Source: Nocardia alni
GTDB lineage: Bacteria > Actinomycetota > Actinomycetes > Mycobacteriales > Mycobacteriaceae
NCBI RefSeq assembly: GCF_019038435.1
Contig: NZ_JAGPOX010000008.1
Location: forward strand, 1 to 64,000
Direction: 5' to 3'
Length of the DNA: 64,000 bases
The notes beneath the pieces were generated by a model. That model made no database searches. It was not told the DNA's origin and was given only the letters and a program-made list of their open reading frames with translations. Shown in pieces: positions 25,770-34,254 of this stretch; positions within the stretch are counted from its first letter, which is position 1; each line of letters begins with the position of its first letter. The position numbers and the translations under genes are program-made.

Positions 25770-26918
25770 CTACAGGCTCAGGACCGTCGCGGCGGCGGTT
25801 CCCGGGGCGCCGTAGACCTGGGCGTAGCCGACGCGGGGGTTGCCGGGAACCTGGTGTTCCCCGGCCGTGCCGCGCAGCTGCTGCACCAGTTCGTAGACCT
25901 GGCGGATGCCGGAGGCGCCGATGGGTTCGCCGTTGGCGATCAGGCCGCCGTCGGTGTTGATCGGCAGGCGGCCGCCGATTTCCGTGGCACCCTCGGCCAG
26001 GAGCTTTTCCTGGTCGCCGTCGGCACAGAAGCCGTTCTCGGCCATGTGGATCAGCTCCGCGCCCGCGTCGGTGTCCTGGAGCTGGATCACGTCGACGTCC
26101 TCGGGGCCGATGCCGGCGGCCTCGAAGGCGGCGCGGGAGGCGTAGACGGTCGGCGAGACGTCCTCGTCGACCGCGGCCCAGGTGCTGTGCACCTCGTAGG
26201 CTCCGTAGCGACGCGTGCGGATCGCGGTGGAACGCAAGTAGACCGGGGTGGAGGTGTACTTGTGGGCCAGGTCGCCGCGGCACATGATCACCGCCGCCGC
26301 ACCCTCGTCGGGAGCGCAGAACATGTACTGGGTGAGTGGATAGTTCAGCATCGTCGCGTTGAGGATGTCGTCCTCGGCAATAGGCTTGCGGCGGAAGGCA
26401 TTCGGATTCAGCGCACCGTTGCGAAGGTTCTTCGCGGCGATCTTGGCGAGGGTTCGCTGGGAGATGCCGTGGTCGGTGAGGTAGCGATTGGCCTTGATAC
26501 CGAAGAACTTCGTGGTGACGAACTGACCGTTCTCCGCGTACCAGCCCGGCAGGCCCAGCTTGGCGGGATCGTCGGTGAACGCGCCGCGCGGATGCTTGTC
26601 CAGGCCCACCGCGATGCCCAGATCGTAGCGGCCCGAACGGATCGCCTCGGCGGTCTGCTCGATCGAACTCGCCGCTGTCGCACACGCATTGAACACGTTG
26701 GTGAACGGAATTCCGGTCAGCCCGACCAGCCGGGTCACCGCGTCCGGATTGCTCACCTCGTAGCTGCCGCCGAAGCCGAACTGGATGTCCTTCCACTCCA
26801 CCCCGGCGTCGGTGAGGGCGAATTGGATGGCGTCGGCGCCCATTTCGATGGCCGACTTGGTGAATCGGCCGAACGGATGCAGGCCGACACCGATGATGGC
26901 AACGCCATGATCGTTCAT
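25770..26918 (-). CDS. Thiolase-fold lipid-transfer-type protein (Ltp-like), possible retro-aldolase
   Basis: 382 residues. Cys79 sits in N-A-C-A-T-A, but the thiolase His motif G-H-P is G-E-P (about residue 331, in A-N-G-E-P-I-G-A-S-G), and the second Cys near the C-terminus is absent. These are the features that separate SCPx/Ltp proteins from thiolases. It is preceded, 11 nt away, by a DUF35 protein, the arrangement of the Ltp2-ChsH2 steroid aldolase. It therefore probably cleaves a beta-hydroxyacyl-CoA by retro-aldol chemistry. Confidence 0.9.
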   Translation of the reverse strand: MNDHGVAIIGVGLHPFGRFTKSAIEMGADAIQFALTDAGVEWKDIQFGFGGSYEVSNPDAVTRLVGLTGIPFTNVFNACATAASSIEQTAEAIRSGRYDLGIAVGLDKHPRGAFTDDPAKLGLPGWYAENGQFVTTKFFGIKANRYLTDHGISQRTLAKIAAKNLRNGALNPNAFRRKPIAEDDILNATMLNYPLTQYMFCAPDEGAAAVIMCRGDLAHKYTSTPVYLRSTAIRTRRYGAYEVHSTWAAVDEDVSPTVYASRAAFEAAGIGPEDVDVIQLQDTDAGAELIHMAENGFCADGDQEKLLAEGATEIGGRLPINTDGGLIANGEPIGASGIRQVYELVQQLRGTAGEHQVPGNPRVGYAQVYGAPGTAAATVLSL

Positions 26919-26929
26919 AGGAAGCTCCT

Positions 26930-27346
26930 TCAGGCGGGCCGGAACGCGACGGTCATGACCTCGTCGCCCGCATCGTCGGTGTACAGCGGGACGAACGTCA
27001 ACTCGAGCTCCATGCCGATCTTCAGCTCGGCCGGGTCGGCGGTGGTCAGCCGCGTCTCCACCCGCACCTCGTCGCCCAGTTGCACCAGGCCGACGCCGAA
27101 CGGCTCGAAGGTGTCGGCCGTCTCCTTGCCCGCATAGGGCAGCTTCGGTACGAAGCCCTGTGTCGTCCAAGCGACCAGCGTGCCCTGGGTGGGCAGCAGC
27201 CGATCGGTCATATCCGGCCCGCTACAGCGCGGGCAGCGCCCCTGCTTGGGCCACGTCACCGCGCTGCACGAACCACACCGACTGCCGATGAGCTGGGGAT
27301 TCGTCGCGGGCCACGTGGACGCTTCGGGCGCGAGCGCCTTGGCCAT
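26930..27346 (-). CDS. DUF35 zinc-ribbon/OB-fold partner protein
   Basis: 138 residues. A zinc ribbon (C-G-S-C and C-P-R-C, near residues 23-42) is followed by an OB fold (T-L-V-A-W-T, then F-G-V-G-L-V-Q-L). Proteins of this type bind and stabilise the adjacent thiolase-fold Ltp and help hold acyl-CoA. The start at 27346 follows GAGGAGG; the longer upstream frame is rejected. It lies between thiolase and Ltp genes in the leftward operon starting at 30016. Confidence 0.92.
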   Translation of the reverse strand: MAKALAPEASTWPATNPQLIGSRCGSCSAVTWPKQGRCPRCSGPDMTDRLLPTQGTLVAWTTQGFVPKLPYAGKETADTFEPFGVGLVQLGDEVRVETRLTTADPAELKIGMELELTFVPLYTDDAGDEVMTVAFRPA

Positions 27347-27384
27347 ATGCCCTCCTCGTATATCTGTGAATGTCGAGTTGTGTA

Positions 27385-28545
27385 TCAGACGGCCGGGACT
27401 TCGATGACCGTCGCCGAGCCCATACCGCCGCCGGCGCACATCGCCGCGATCCCGAAACCACCACCGCGCCTGCGCAGCTCGTGCACGAGGGTGACGATCA
27501 TGCGGGCGCCCGTTGCCGCGACGGGATGGCCGAGCGAGCATCCGCTGCCGCTGAAGTTGACCGAGTCCGGGTCGAGGTCCAGTGCGCGGATAGAGGCGAC
27601 CGGGACCGCGGCGAAGGCCTCGTTGATTTCCAGCAGCCGCACGTCCGACAGCGAGATACCCGCCTTGGCAACGGCTTTGGTGATCGCCTCGATCGGGGCC
27701 AGGCCGGTGACGGCCGGATCGACGCCGACCGACGCCCAGGACCGGATGTAGCCCAGCACGGGCAGCCCGAGCTGATCGCTCGCCACGGCCAGCGCGGCCG
27801 CGCCGTCGTTGGACCCCGAGGCGTTACCGGCGGTGATGCTGAAACCCTCGATCTCCGGATGCAGGACCTTCAGGCCGCCCAGCCGTTCCATCGAGGTGTC
27901 GCGGCGCGGATGCTCGTCCACGGCGAACAGCCCGTGCGGCGTTTCGATGGGGACGATCTCCTCCTTGAACCGTCCCTCATCGATCGCGGCGATGGCGTTG
28001 CGGTGCGAGCGCAGTGCCCAGGCGTCCATGTCCTCGCGCGAAAGGCCCGCCCGCACGGCGGTATTCCAGCCGACGGTGATCGACATGTCCATGGTCGGCG
28101 CGTCGGCGCGCTCGGGATGCGACGGCGACACCCACGGGTCGATCCACTCGTCCTCGCCCGCTTCGTTCTTCCCCACCCGGTAACGCGATCGCGGCGAGGT
28201 GGATTCGGAGTTCACGCCCCCGGCGATCACCAGATCCTGCATCCCGGCGCGGATTCCGGCGGCAGCGGTCTGCACCGCCGACATTCCCGCCGCGCAGTGC
28301 CGGTTCAACGCCAGGCCCGGAACGTTCGTCAGGCCGGAGGTGAGGGCGGCGTGCCGGGCGATGACCCCGCCGCCGTAGCGGCCCTCGGCGATGATCACGT
28401 CGTCGACACGGCTCGCGTCGATCTCCCCCACGACGGCGGATACGACATGGTGGGCCAGATCGAAGGCGGTGGTGTCGCGCAGGGTGCCCTTGCGGGCGGT
28501 GCCGATCGGCGCACGCAGCGCGGACACGATGACTGCTTCAGGCAT
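27385..28545 (-). CDS. Thiolase (acetyl-CoA acetyltransferase family)
   Basis: 386 residues with all catalytic parts: N-R-H-C-A-A-G-M (nucleophile), G-H-P-V-A-A-T-G (His) and M-C-A-G-G-G-M-G-S (second Cys). It would release acetyl-CoA or propionyl-CoA from a beta-ketoacyl-CoA. It overlaps the acyl-CoA ligase end by 8 bp. Together with the Ltp/DUF35 pair it gives the operon both thiolytic and aldol-type chain cleavage. Confidence 0.94.
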   Translation of the reverse strand: MPEAVIVSALRAPIGTARKGTLRDTTAFDLAHHVVSAVVGEIDASRVDDVIIAEGRYGGGVIARHAALTSGLTNVPGLALNRHCAAGMSAVQTAAAGIRAGMQDLVIAGGVNSESTSPRSRYRVGKNEAGEDEWIDPWVSPSHPERADAPTMDMSITVGWNTAVRAGLSREDMDAWALRSHRNAIAAIDEGRFKEEIVPIETPHGLFAVDEHPRRDTSMERLGGLKVLHPEIEGFSITAGNASGSNDGAAALAVASDQLGLPVLGYIRSWASVGVDPAVTGLAPIEAITKAVAKAGISLSDVRLLEINEAFAAVPVASIRALDLDPDSVNFSGSGCSLGHPVAATGARMIVTLVHELRRRGGGFGIAAMCAGGGMGSATVIEVPAV

Positions 28546-30016
28546 TGGTGTTCTCCAGTTCGGCGACCAGGTTGCGACGCAACAGTTTTCCGGTTTCGGT
28601 TTTGGGAAGTTCGGGGCGGAACACGATGGTGTCGGGGGTCTTGGAGGAGCGCAGACGGGTGCGGGCCCATTTCTTGATCTCGGCCGGGTCACCCTGGCCG
28701 ACCAGCACCGCAACCAGCCGCTGTCCCCATTCCGGATCGGGCACGCCGATCACCGCGACCTCGGTGATGCCGGGATGTTCCAGCAGCACGTCCTCGATCT
28801 CGGCCGGGGCGATGTTCTCTCCACCCCGGATGATGGTGTCGTCGGCGCGGCCCTCGATGAACAGGTACCCCTCGTCGTCCAGATGACCGAGGTCGCGAGT
28901 GGGGAACCAGCCCTGCTCATCCAGCGTGGCGCTGCCGTTGCCCTCGCCCGCCGCGCGAGCGCCGTACTCACCGGAGATCTGCTCTCCGCGCACATAGACC
29001 AGTCCGGTCTCGCCGACGGGCACGGCTTCGCCTGTCTCGGTGCGAATCTGGAACTCGACGCCGGGCAGCGCGCGCCCCACCGAACCCAGCCGCTCGCGTA
29101 CGCCCGGATCATCGGAGGCGAAGGCGGTGCGATGATCCTCCGGCCCCAGCACGGCGACCGAGGACGCGGTCTCGGTGAGCCCGTAGGCGTTCACGAATCC
29201 GGTGTGCGGGAATACCCGCAGGGCGCCCTCCAGCACCGGTCGCGGCGTGCGAGATCCACCGTACGCCAGCGACTCCAGGGTCGGGGTCGCCGCATCACCG
29301 CCGTCGAGGGCCGCGACGATGCGAGCCAGCATCGTCGGCACCAGCATCGCGTGCGTAATGCCCTCGCGTCGCACGGTTTCCAGCCAGTCGTTCGCCTCGA
29401 ACGCGGGCAGATACACCACGCGACGTCCGGAGTAGAGATTGGACAGCAGGTTCGTCAGTCCGGCGATGTGGTACGGCGGAACCGACACCAGCGCGGCGTG
29501 ATTCGGATCCGCGAGGCCGAATTCCATGGTGTTGAGCAGATAGGCCATCAGATGCCGGTGCCGCAGCAGTGCGGCCTTGGGCGCGGAGGTGGTGCCGCTG
29601 GTGTAGATGATCACCGCGACAGCGTCCGGATCCCACGGCGGATTCGGCGCCTCGTCGTCCAGGACCGCACCGGGGTCCACGAGATCGTCCAGATCCTCGG
29701 GCCGCACGACCAGCGCACCCGGGTGCCGTTCCAGCAGGGCGGCCAGTTGCTGCTCGCCGAGCCGGTAGTTCAACGGCACGAACGGGACCCCCGCCAGCGC
29801 CGCCCCGAACAACGCCACCGGATACGCCAGGTGGTTCGTGCCGAGGTAGAGCACCGCCGATCGGTCCTGAAACCGCTGTGCCGCGCGGCGGGCATAACCG
29901 AGCAACTCGTCCGCACGCAGCGACCGATCACCAACCGTGATCACCGGCCGAACGGCGTCCCCCTCGGCGCCCGCCGCGGCCGAGGCTGCCATGTCCAGTA
30001 CCATGCTAATGTTCAT
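28538..30016 (-). CDS. Acyl-CoA ligase (FadD/AMP-binding family)
   Basis: 492 residues. The P-loop-like Y-T-S-G-T-T-S-A-P-K lies near 155-164, Y-G-L-T-E-T near 280, and the C-terminal hinge and Lys motif T-E-T-G-K-L-L-R-R closes the sequence. It would activate a carboxylic acid to acyl-CoA via the adenylate. It is first in the leftward operon, with its start codon directly abutting operator copy 4, so control must be tight. Confidence 0.94.
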   Translation of the reverse strand: MNISMVLDMAASAAAGAEGDAVRPVITVGDRSLRADELLGYARRAAQRFQDRSAVLYLGTNHLAYPVALFGAALAGVPFVPLNYRLGEQQLAALLERHPGALVVRPEDLDDLVDPGAVLDDEAPNPPWDPDAVAVIIYTSGTTSAPKAALLRHRHLMAYLLNTMEFGLADPNHAALVSVPPYHIAGLTNLLSNLYSGRRVVYLPAFEANDWLETVRREGITHAMLVPTMLARIVAALDGGDAATPTLESLAYGGSRTPRPVLEGALRVFPHTGFVNAYGLTETASSVAVLGPEDHRTAFASDDPGVRERLGSVGRALPGVEFQIRTETGEAVPVGETGLVYVRGEQISGEYGARAAGEGNGSATLDEQGWFPTRDLGHLDDEGYLFIEGRADDTIIRGGENIAPAEIEDVLLEHPGITEVAVIGVPDPEWGQRLVAVLVGQGDPAEIKKWARTRLRSSKTPDTIVFRPELPKTETGKLLRRNLVAELENTNA

Positions 30017-30031
30017 GAGAACATCATTCTC
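30017..30031. promoter_or_regulatory. Regulon operator copy 4 (GAGAAC-ATC-ATTCTC)
   Basis: Eleven of 12 arm positions match. It abuts the ligase start codon and lies 39 bp before the SDR ATG at 30071. A CATAAT box at 30045-30050 sits between, with the operator in the -35 area of the rightward promoter. Confidence 0.78.
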
Positions 30032-30070
30032 TCAGCAAGAGAGTCATAATTTCAAGGAGAGGGTAGCGAT

Positions 30071-30835
30071 ATGCAGATCACAGGGAGTTCCGCCATCGTC
30101 GTCGGCGGTACCGGCGGCCTCGGTGAGGCCACCGTGCGTCGTCTGCATGCGGCCGGCGCCCAGGTAGTAGTCGCCGACGTCAACGACGAGAAGGGCAAAG
30201 AGCTGGCGTCCGAGCTCGGCATCCGCTACGTGCATACCGACGCGACCAGCGAGGAGTCGGTGAACGCCGCCATCGCCGAGGCGCAGTCGCTGGCACCCTT
30301 GCGCATCTCGGTGGACACCCACGGCGGCCCGGCCACCGGCGGCCGCCTGGTCGGCAAGGACGGCGCCCCCCTCGCGCTCGAGGGATTCCGCACCACGGTC
30401 GAGTTCTATCTGACCGCGGTCTTCAACGTGCTGCGCCTCTCGGCCGCCGCCATCGCGAAATCCGAACCGCTGGAGGAGGGTGCGCGTGGCGTCATCGTCA
30501 ACACCGCCTCGATCGCCGGATACGAGGGCCAGATCGGCCAGCTCCCCTACTCCGCCGCGAAGGGTGGCGTCATCGGCATGACCCTGGTCGCCGCCCGCGA
30601 CCTGTCCCCCCTGGGCATCCGCGTGGTGACCATTGCCCCCGGCACCGTCAACACCCCCGCCTACGGCAAGTCCGCAGACCAGCTCGAGAAGTACTGGGGC
30701 CCGCAGATTCCCTTCCCCAAGCGCATGGGCCGCTCCACCGAATACGCCCAGCTCGCCCAGTCCATCATCGAAAACGACTATCTCAACGGCGAAATCATCC
30801 GCCTCGACGGCGCGCTGCGCTTCCCGCCGAAGTGA
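30071..30835 (+). CDS. SDR, 3-hydroxyacyl-CoA dehydrogenase type 10-like
   Basis: 254 residues. G-G-T-G-G-L-G binds NAD, and Y-S-A-A-K is the catalytic pair. G-K-D-G-A-P-L-A-L-E-G-F and I-A-P-G-T-V-N-T-P match the 17beta-HSD10/2-methyl-3-hydroxybutyryl-CoA dehydrogenase branch. The N-A-G motif is changed to T-H-G-G. It is the first gene rightward from operator copy 4. The ATG lies after AAGGAGA. Confidence 0.92.
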   Translation: MQITGSSAIVVGGTGGLGEATVRRLHAAGAQVVVADVNDEKGKELASELGIRYVHTDATSEESVNAAIAEAQSLAPLRISVDTHGGPATGGRLVGKDGAPLALEGFRTTVEFYLTAVFNVLRLSAAAIAKSEPLEEGARGVIVNTASIAGYEGQIGQLPYSAAKGGVIGMTLVAARDLSPLGIRVVTIAPGTVNTPAYGKSADQLEKYWGPQIPFPKRMGRSTEYAQLAQSIIENDYLNGEIIRLDGALRFPPK

Positions 30836-31596
30836 GCGGGGCCGACCAGCCGCTGGCGGGCAAGGTGGCCTTCGTGGCCGGGGCGAGCCGCGGCATCGGC
30901 GCGGCCATCGCCCAGGCCCTGGCCGCGGCCGGCGCATCGGTCGCGGTGGCCGCCCGCACCGAGACCGAGGGCAAGCTCCCCGGCACCATCGGCGAGGTGG
31001 CCGACCGCATCACCGCCGCGGGCGGGCGCGCACTGGCGATCCCGTGCGATGTGACCAATGAGGATTCGATCGAGAGCGCCGTTGCCACAACGGTTTCCGA
31101 ATTCGGTGGTATCGACGTCCTGGTCGCCAACGCGGGCGTGCTGTGGATGGGCCCCATCGCGTCCACCCCGCTCAAGCGCTGGCAACTGTGCCTCGACGTC
31201 AATCTCACCGGCGTCTTCCTGGTGACGAAAGCCGTGATCCCCCACCTGAAGTCGCGCGGCGGTGGCTCCCTGATCGCCATCACCACCACCGGCGTCGAGA
31301 TGATCGACCGGGGCGCCAACGCGTACTGGGTCTCCAAGGCCGCCGTGGAACGCCTCTACCTGGGCCTGGCTTCGGACCTGAAGTCCGACAACATCGCCGT
31401 CAACTGCCTGAGCCCCTCCCGGGTCGTGCTGACCGAGGGCTGGGCGGCCAACGGCGGCCCCGAAATCCCGGCCCATATGGTCGAGCCTCCCGAAACCATC
31501 GCCCGCGCAGCGGTTCTGCTGGCCGGCCAGGACGCGACTGGCGTGAGCGGCACCGTCCAACGCTCGGAATCGCTTGTCCCCCAACTCGAACCTTAG
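30832..31596 (+). CDS. SDR oxidoreductase
   Basis: 254 residues from a GTG overlapping the preceding stop (GTGA). G-A-S-R-G-I-G, N-A-G and Y-W-V-S-K are present; a Thr-rich T-T-T-G stretch takes the usual Ser position. It is a distinct SDR branch, not a copy of its neighbour. The two SDRs may act in sequence on one substrate or on the two epimers of a hydroxyl group. Confidence 0.9.
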   Translation: MSGADQPLAGKVAFVAGASRGIGAAIAQALAAAGASVAVAARTETEGKLPGTIGEVADRITAAGGRALAIPCDVTNEDSIESAVATTVSEFGGIDVLVANAGVLWMGPIASTPLKRWQLCLDVNLTGVFLVTKAVIPHLKSRGGGSLIAITTTGVEMIDRGANAYWVSKAAVERLYLGLASDLKSDNIAVNCLSPSRVVLTEGWAANGGPEIPAHMVEPPETIARAAVLLAGQDATGVSGTVQRSESLVPQLEP

Positions 31597-31733
31597 CTCG
31601 TGCTTCAGCCTCGTGTGGCCCTCCGGCATCGCCGGGGGCCACACGGCTCTTATCGACGGCGGGATACGGGGTTCACAGCGGATCTACAGGCCGCATGCGG
31701 GATGTATTCAGCGACGGAGCCAAACATATACCC

Positions 31734-32216
31734 ATGAAAGCTCTTTCCCTGCTCTCGATTTCCACGCTCGCAGTGGCGGGCCTGACGACAGTCGCGGCTG
31801 CGACGGCAGGTACGGCCGACGCAGCTGTCCCAACCGCCCCCTCGCCGAATCCTCCAGCGCCCGTGGCACACAGCGCCTCGATACCCGCGGCGCAACCGGT
31901 CGACGCCCTCAGCACCTACAACCAGGATTATTCCAATCTCCAGACGCAGGAAGGCCAGGCCGCTCTGCCCGCACTGGCGATAGGCACCGGCATCGGCTGT
32001 GTGGTCGGCGGAGTGCTGGGTTTGCCGACAGGGGTCGGCGAGATAGTCACCCTCCCCCTCGGCTGCCTGACGGGCTTTGCTCTGGGCGCCGGCGTCGCAT
32101 CGATCGCCACCGGTGCGGTGGCGGCCGCCAACGCGAATCGGCTGAACAGCGAATGCTTGGCCGCGAGGCTGCCCGCATTCGACTGCCCGTGGCCACAGCA
32201 ATATACGACCCCGTAA
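31734..32216 (+). CDS. Secreted glycine-zipper protein
   Basis: 160 residues. A signal peptide (about 1-30, ending A-D-A) is followed by a Pro/Ala-rich stretch, then two hydrophobic Gly/Ala-rich segments (I-G-C-V-V-G-G-V-L-G, then L-G-C-L-T-G-F-A-L-G-A-G-V-A) that could form a glycine-zipper hairpin. It resembles the two secreted proteins at 59081 and 59585 (paired Cys inside the zipper, same layout). It is probably exported to the cell envelope. It lies 137 bp after the SDR pair and may have its own promoter. Confidence 0.8.
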   Translation: MKALSLLSISTLAVAGLTTVAAATAGTADAAVPTAPSPNPPAPVAHSASIPAAQPVDALSTYNQDYSNLQTQEGQAALPALAIGTGIGCVVGGVLGLPTGVGEIVTLPLGCLTGFALGAGVASIATGAVAAANANRLNSECLAARLPAFDCPWPQQYTTP

Positions 32217-32275
32217 TGGTTCGCGTGCCCGCGGCCGCTTCGGAACCGTTCAGTGTGCGGCGAAGATCTGCTCCA

Positions 32276-33391
32276 TCACAGGGCCGATTTCAGCCCGGAG
32301 CCGGTCAGAATGACGACCGTGGTTTCGCGTGCCGCAATGACTCCGGTCGCGAGGTAGTGATTCAGCGCGGCCGCCGCGACCGCGCTGGTGGGTTCGGCGT
32401 ACAGGCCCCGGGCGGCCAGTTCACGGACGGCCGAGCGTATTTCGGTTTCGGTGACGGCCACCGCGCCTCCGTTCGAGCGGCGGACAGCCGCCACGACCTC
32501 CGGAAGGCGCACGGGGTGGGCGATCGAGGCGCCCTCGGCGATGGTCGGGGTGCGCGCAGCGCGGTCGGCGAGGTCCCGGCCGTTGACGGTGTCGGCGATG
32601 GTGGCCCAGTGTTCGGGTTGGCCGACCAGCAGCCGGGGACGGCGATCGATCATTCCGGCGGCCAGCAACTCGGTGAAGGCGATGTCACAGCCCAGGACGA
32701 GGCTGCCCGCCCCGGCGACCAGAACGATAGTGTCCGGGGCGGCGTGACCGAACGTTTCCCACATCTCGTAGGCGATCGTCTTGACGCCCTGCAGGAACAG
32801 GGGGTGCCAGTTGTGGCTGGCGTAGGGGATCCGCTCGGACTGGCGGATCGCCTCGTCACCTACGGCGTCGCGAGTGCCTTCGACGAGCTCGATCTGCGCG
32901 CCGAAGGCCCGTGACTGCATGACCTTGGCCGGTGATGTCGATTGCGGTACCAGGATTTTCGCGGAGATTCCGGCCGCGGCCGAATAGGCGGCGACGGAGG
33001 TCCCGCCGTTGCCGGAGGAGTCCTCCAGCACGCGCGCGGCGCCCAGCGACCGCAGATGCGACATCATCACCGACACGCCGCGGTCCTTGAAGCTGCTGGT
33101 CGGGTTGAACCATTCGAGCTTGAAATGGATCCGGTGACCGCGCCAGTCGAGCGCGGGCATCGGGGTGAAGCCCTCGCCGAGGCTGATGCGGTGCCGGGGA
33201 TCGACGGGGATCGACGGCTGGTAGCGCCAGAGGGACCGTTCGGCGGTGTCGATCCGGTCGGGGGCCGGGCCGGTCACGGGGCTCAGCATGAGCGGGGAAC
33301 CGTCGACGCCGCGCCAGTCCGGGCCGGCTACGTCGTATCGGTTGCCGGACCGGTCGTAGAGGTACGGAGCATCGGTCTGGGCGGAGATCAT
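32276..33391 (-). CDS. PLP-dependent threonine-synthase-like enzyme
   Basis: 371 residues of a fold-type II PLP enzyme. The cofactor Lys lies in T-S-S-F-K-D-R-G (near residue 102), S-S-G-N-G-G-T-S binds phosphate, and L-T-G-S-G-L-K closes the site. It resembles threonine synthase but could act as a different ammonia- or phosphate-lyase. It is last in the leftward run behind the ligase, dehydrogenase pair and crotonase, 95 bp after the crotonase, an odd place for an amino-acid gene. Confidence 0.88.
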   Translation of the reverse strand: MISAQTDAPYLYDRSGNRYDVAGPDWRGVDGSPLMLSPVTGPAPDRIDTAERSLWRYQPSIPVDPRHRISLGEGFTPMPALDWRGHRIHFKLEWFNPTSSFKDRGVSVMMSHLRSLGAARVLEDSSGNGGTSVAAYSAAAGISAKILVPQSTSPAKVMQSRAFGAQIELVEGTRDAVGDEAIRQSERIPYASHNWHPLFLQGVKTIAYEMWETFGHAAPDTIVLVAGAGSLVLGCDIAFTELLAAGMIDRRPRLLVGQPEHWATIADTVNGRDLADRAARTPTIAEGASIAHPVRLPEVVAAVRRSNGGAVAVTETEIRSAVRELAARGLYAEPTSAVAAAALNHYLATGVIAARETTVVILTGSGLKSAL

Positions 33392-33485
33392 CGATGCTCG
33401 ATTCCTTCGTACTCGGCTCGCCGGGTCCGGCCGGCCCGGTCGCGGCTCACGGTACCGGCGACCGGTCCGAACCCGATCGGGCGGA

Positions 33486-34253
33486 CTACCCTTTTCCCCC
33501 GGTGAGTTTCGCCATGGAGGTCGCGAAGTCCTGGCTCTGGAAGGTCAGATCCTCCGCGGTGAGCGCGAAGTCGAGGGTGGCCAGCACCGCGCGTTCCAAT
33601 TGCAGGTTCAGGATGCGCTTGGTGGCCTCGACCGCCTGCTGCGGGAGCTCGAGAATGCGGTGGGCACAGACCAGGGCCTCGGCCACCGGATCGGCGACCA
33701 CGTGATTGGCCAGGCCCATCTCCCGGGCGCGGGCCGCGGGGATCCGGGCGCCGGTGATGGCGTATTCCTTGGCCAGCAGCAGGCTGGTGTGCAGGGGCCA
33801 GGTGAGCGGTCCGCCGTCGGCGGCCACCAGGCCCACCTGGACGTGCGGGTCGGCCAGATGGGCGGTCTCGGCCATATAGACCAGATCACTCAAAGCGACC
33901 AGGCTGCAACCCAATCCGACCGCCGGACCGTTGACCGCGGCGATCACCGGGATGCGGCAGCGGGCCATGCCCAGCACGATGTCGCGGCCGTCGGCAATGG
34001 ATTTCGCGCGCAGGTCGGCGTCGGTGCGCAACTCCTCCAGATAGGTGAAATCGCCTCCGGCGGAGAAGGCCCTGCCCGCGCCGGTGAGGACCGCGACGCG
34101 GGCCTCCCGGTCGGCGGACAGCCGCGGCCACAGGGTGGCCAGGCCGTGATGCAGGTCGTCGTTGACGGCGTTGAGCTGGTCGGGGCGGTTCAGGGTGATG
34201 ATCCGCAGCGCGCCTTCGGCTTTCACCTGAATTTCGGCGGGCATATCGTACAT
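33486..34253 (-). CDS. Enoyl-CoA hydratase/isomerase (crotonase) family
   Basis: 255 residues. T-L-N-R-P-D-Q-L-N-A-V, the oxyanion segments F-S-A-G-G-D-F and N-G-P-A-V-G-L-G, and V-Q-V-G-L-V-A-A-D-G-G-P, where an Asp takes the place often held by the second Glu. It starts 2 nt after the dehydrogenase stop. It would hydrate the enoyl-CoA made by pair 3. Confidence 0.92.
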   Translation of the reverse strand: MYDMPAEIQVKAEGALRIITLNRPDQLNAVNDDLHHGLATLWPRLSADREARVAVLTGAGRAFSAGGDFTYLEELRTDADLRAKSIADGRDIVLGMARCRIPVIAAVNGPAVGLGCSLVALSDLVYMAETAHLADPHVQVGLVAADGGPLTWPLHTSLLLAKEYAITGARIPAARAREMGLANHVVADPVAEALVCAHRILELPQQAVEATKRILNLQLERAVLATLDFALTAEDLTFQSQDFATSMAKLTGGKG

Positions 34254-34254
34254 G

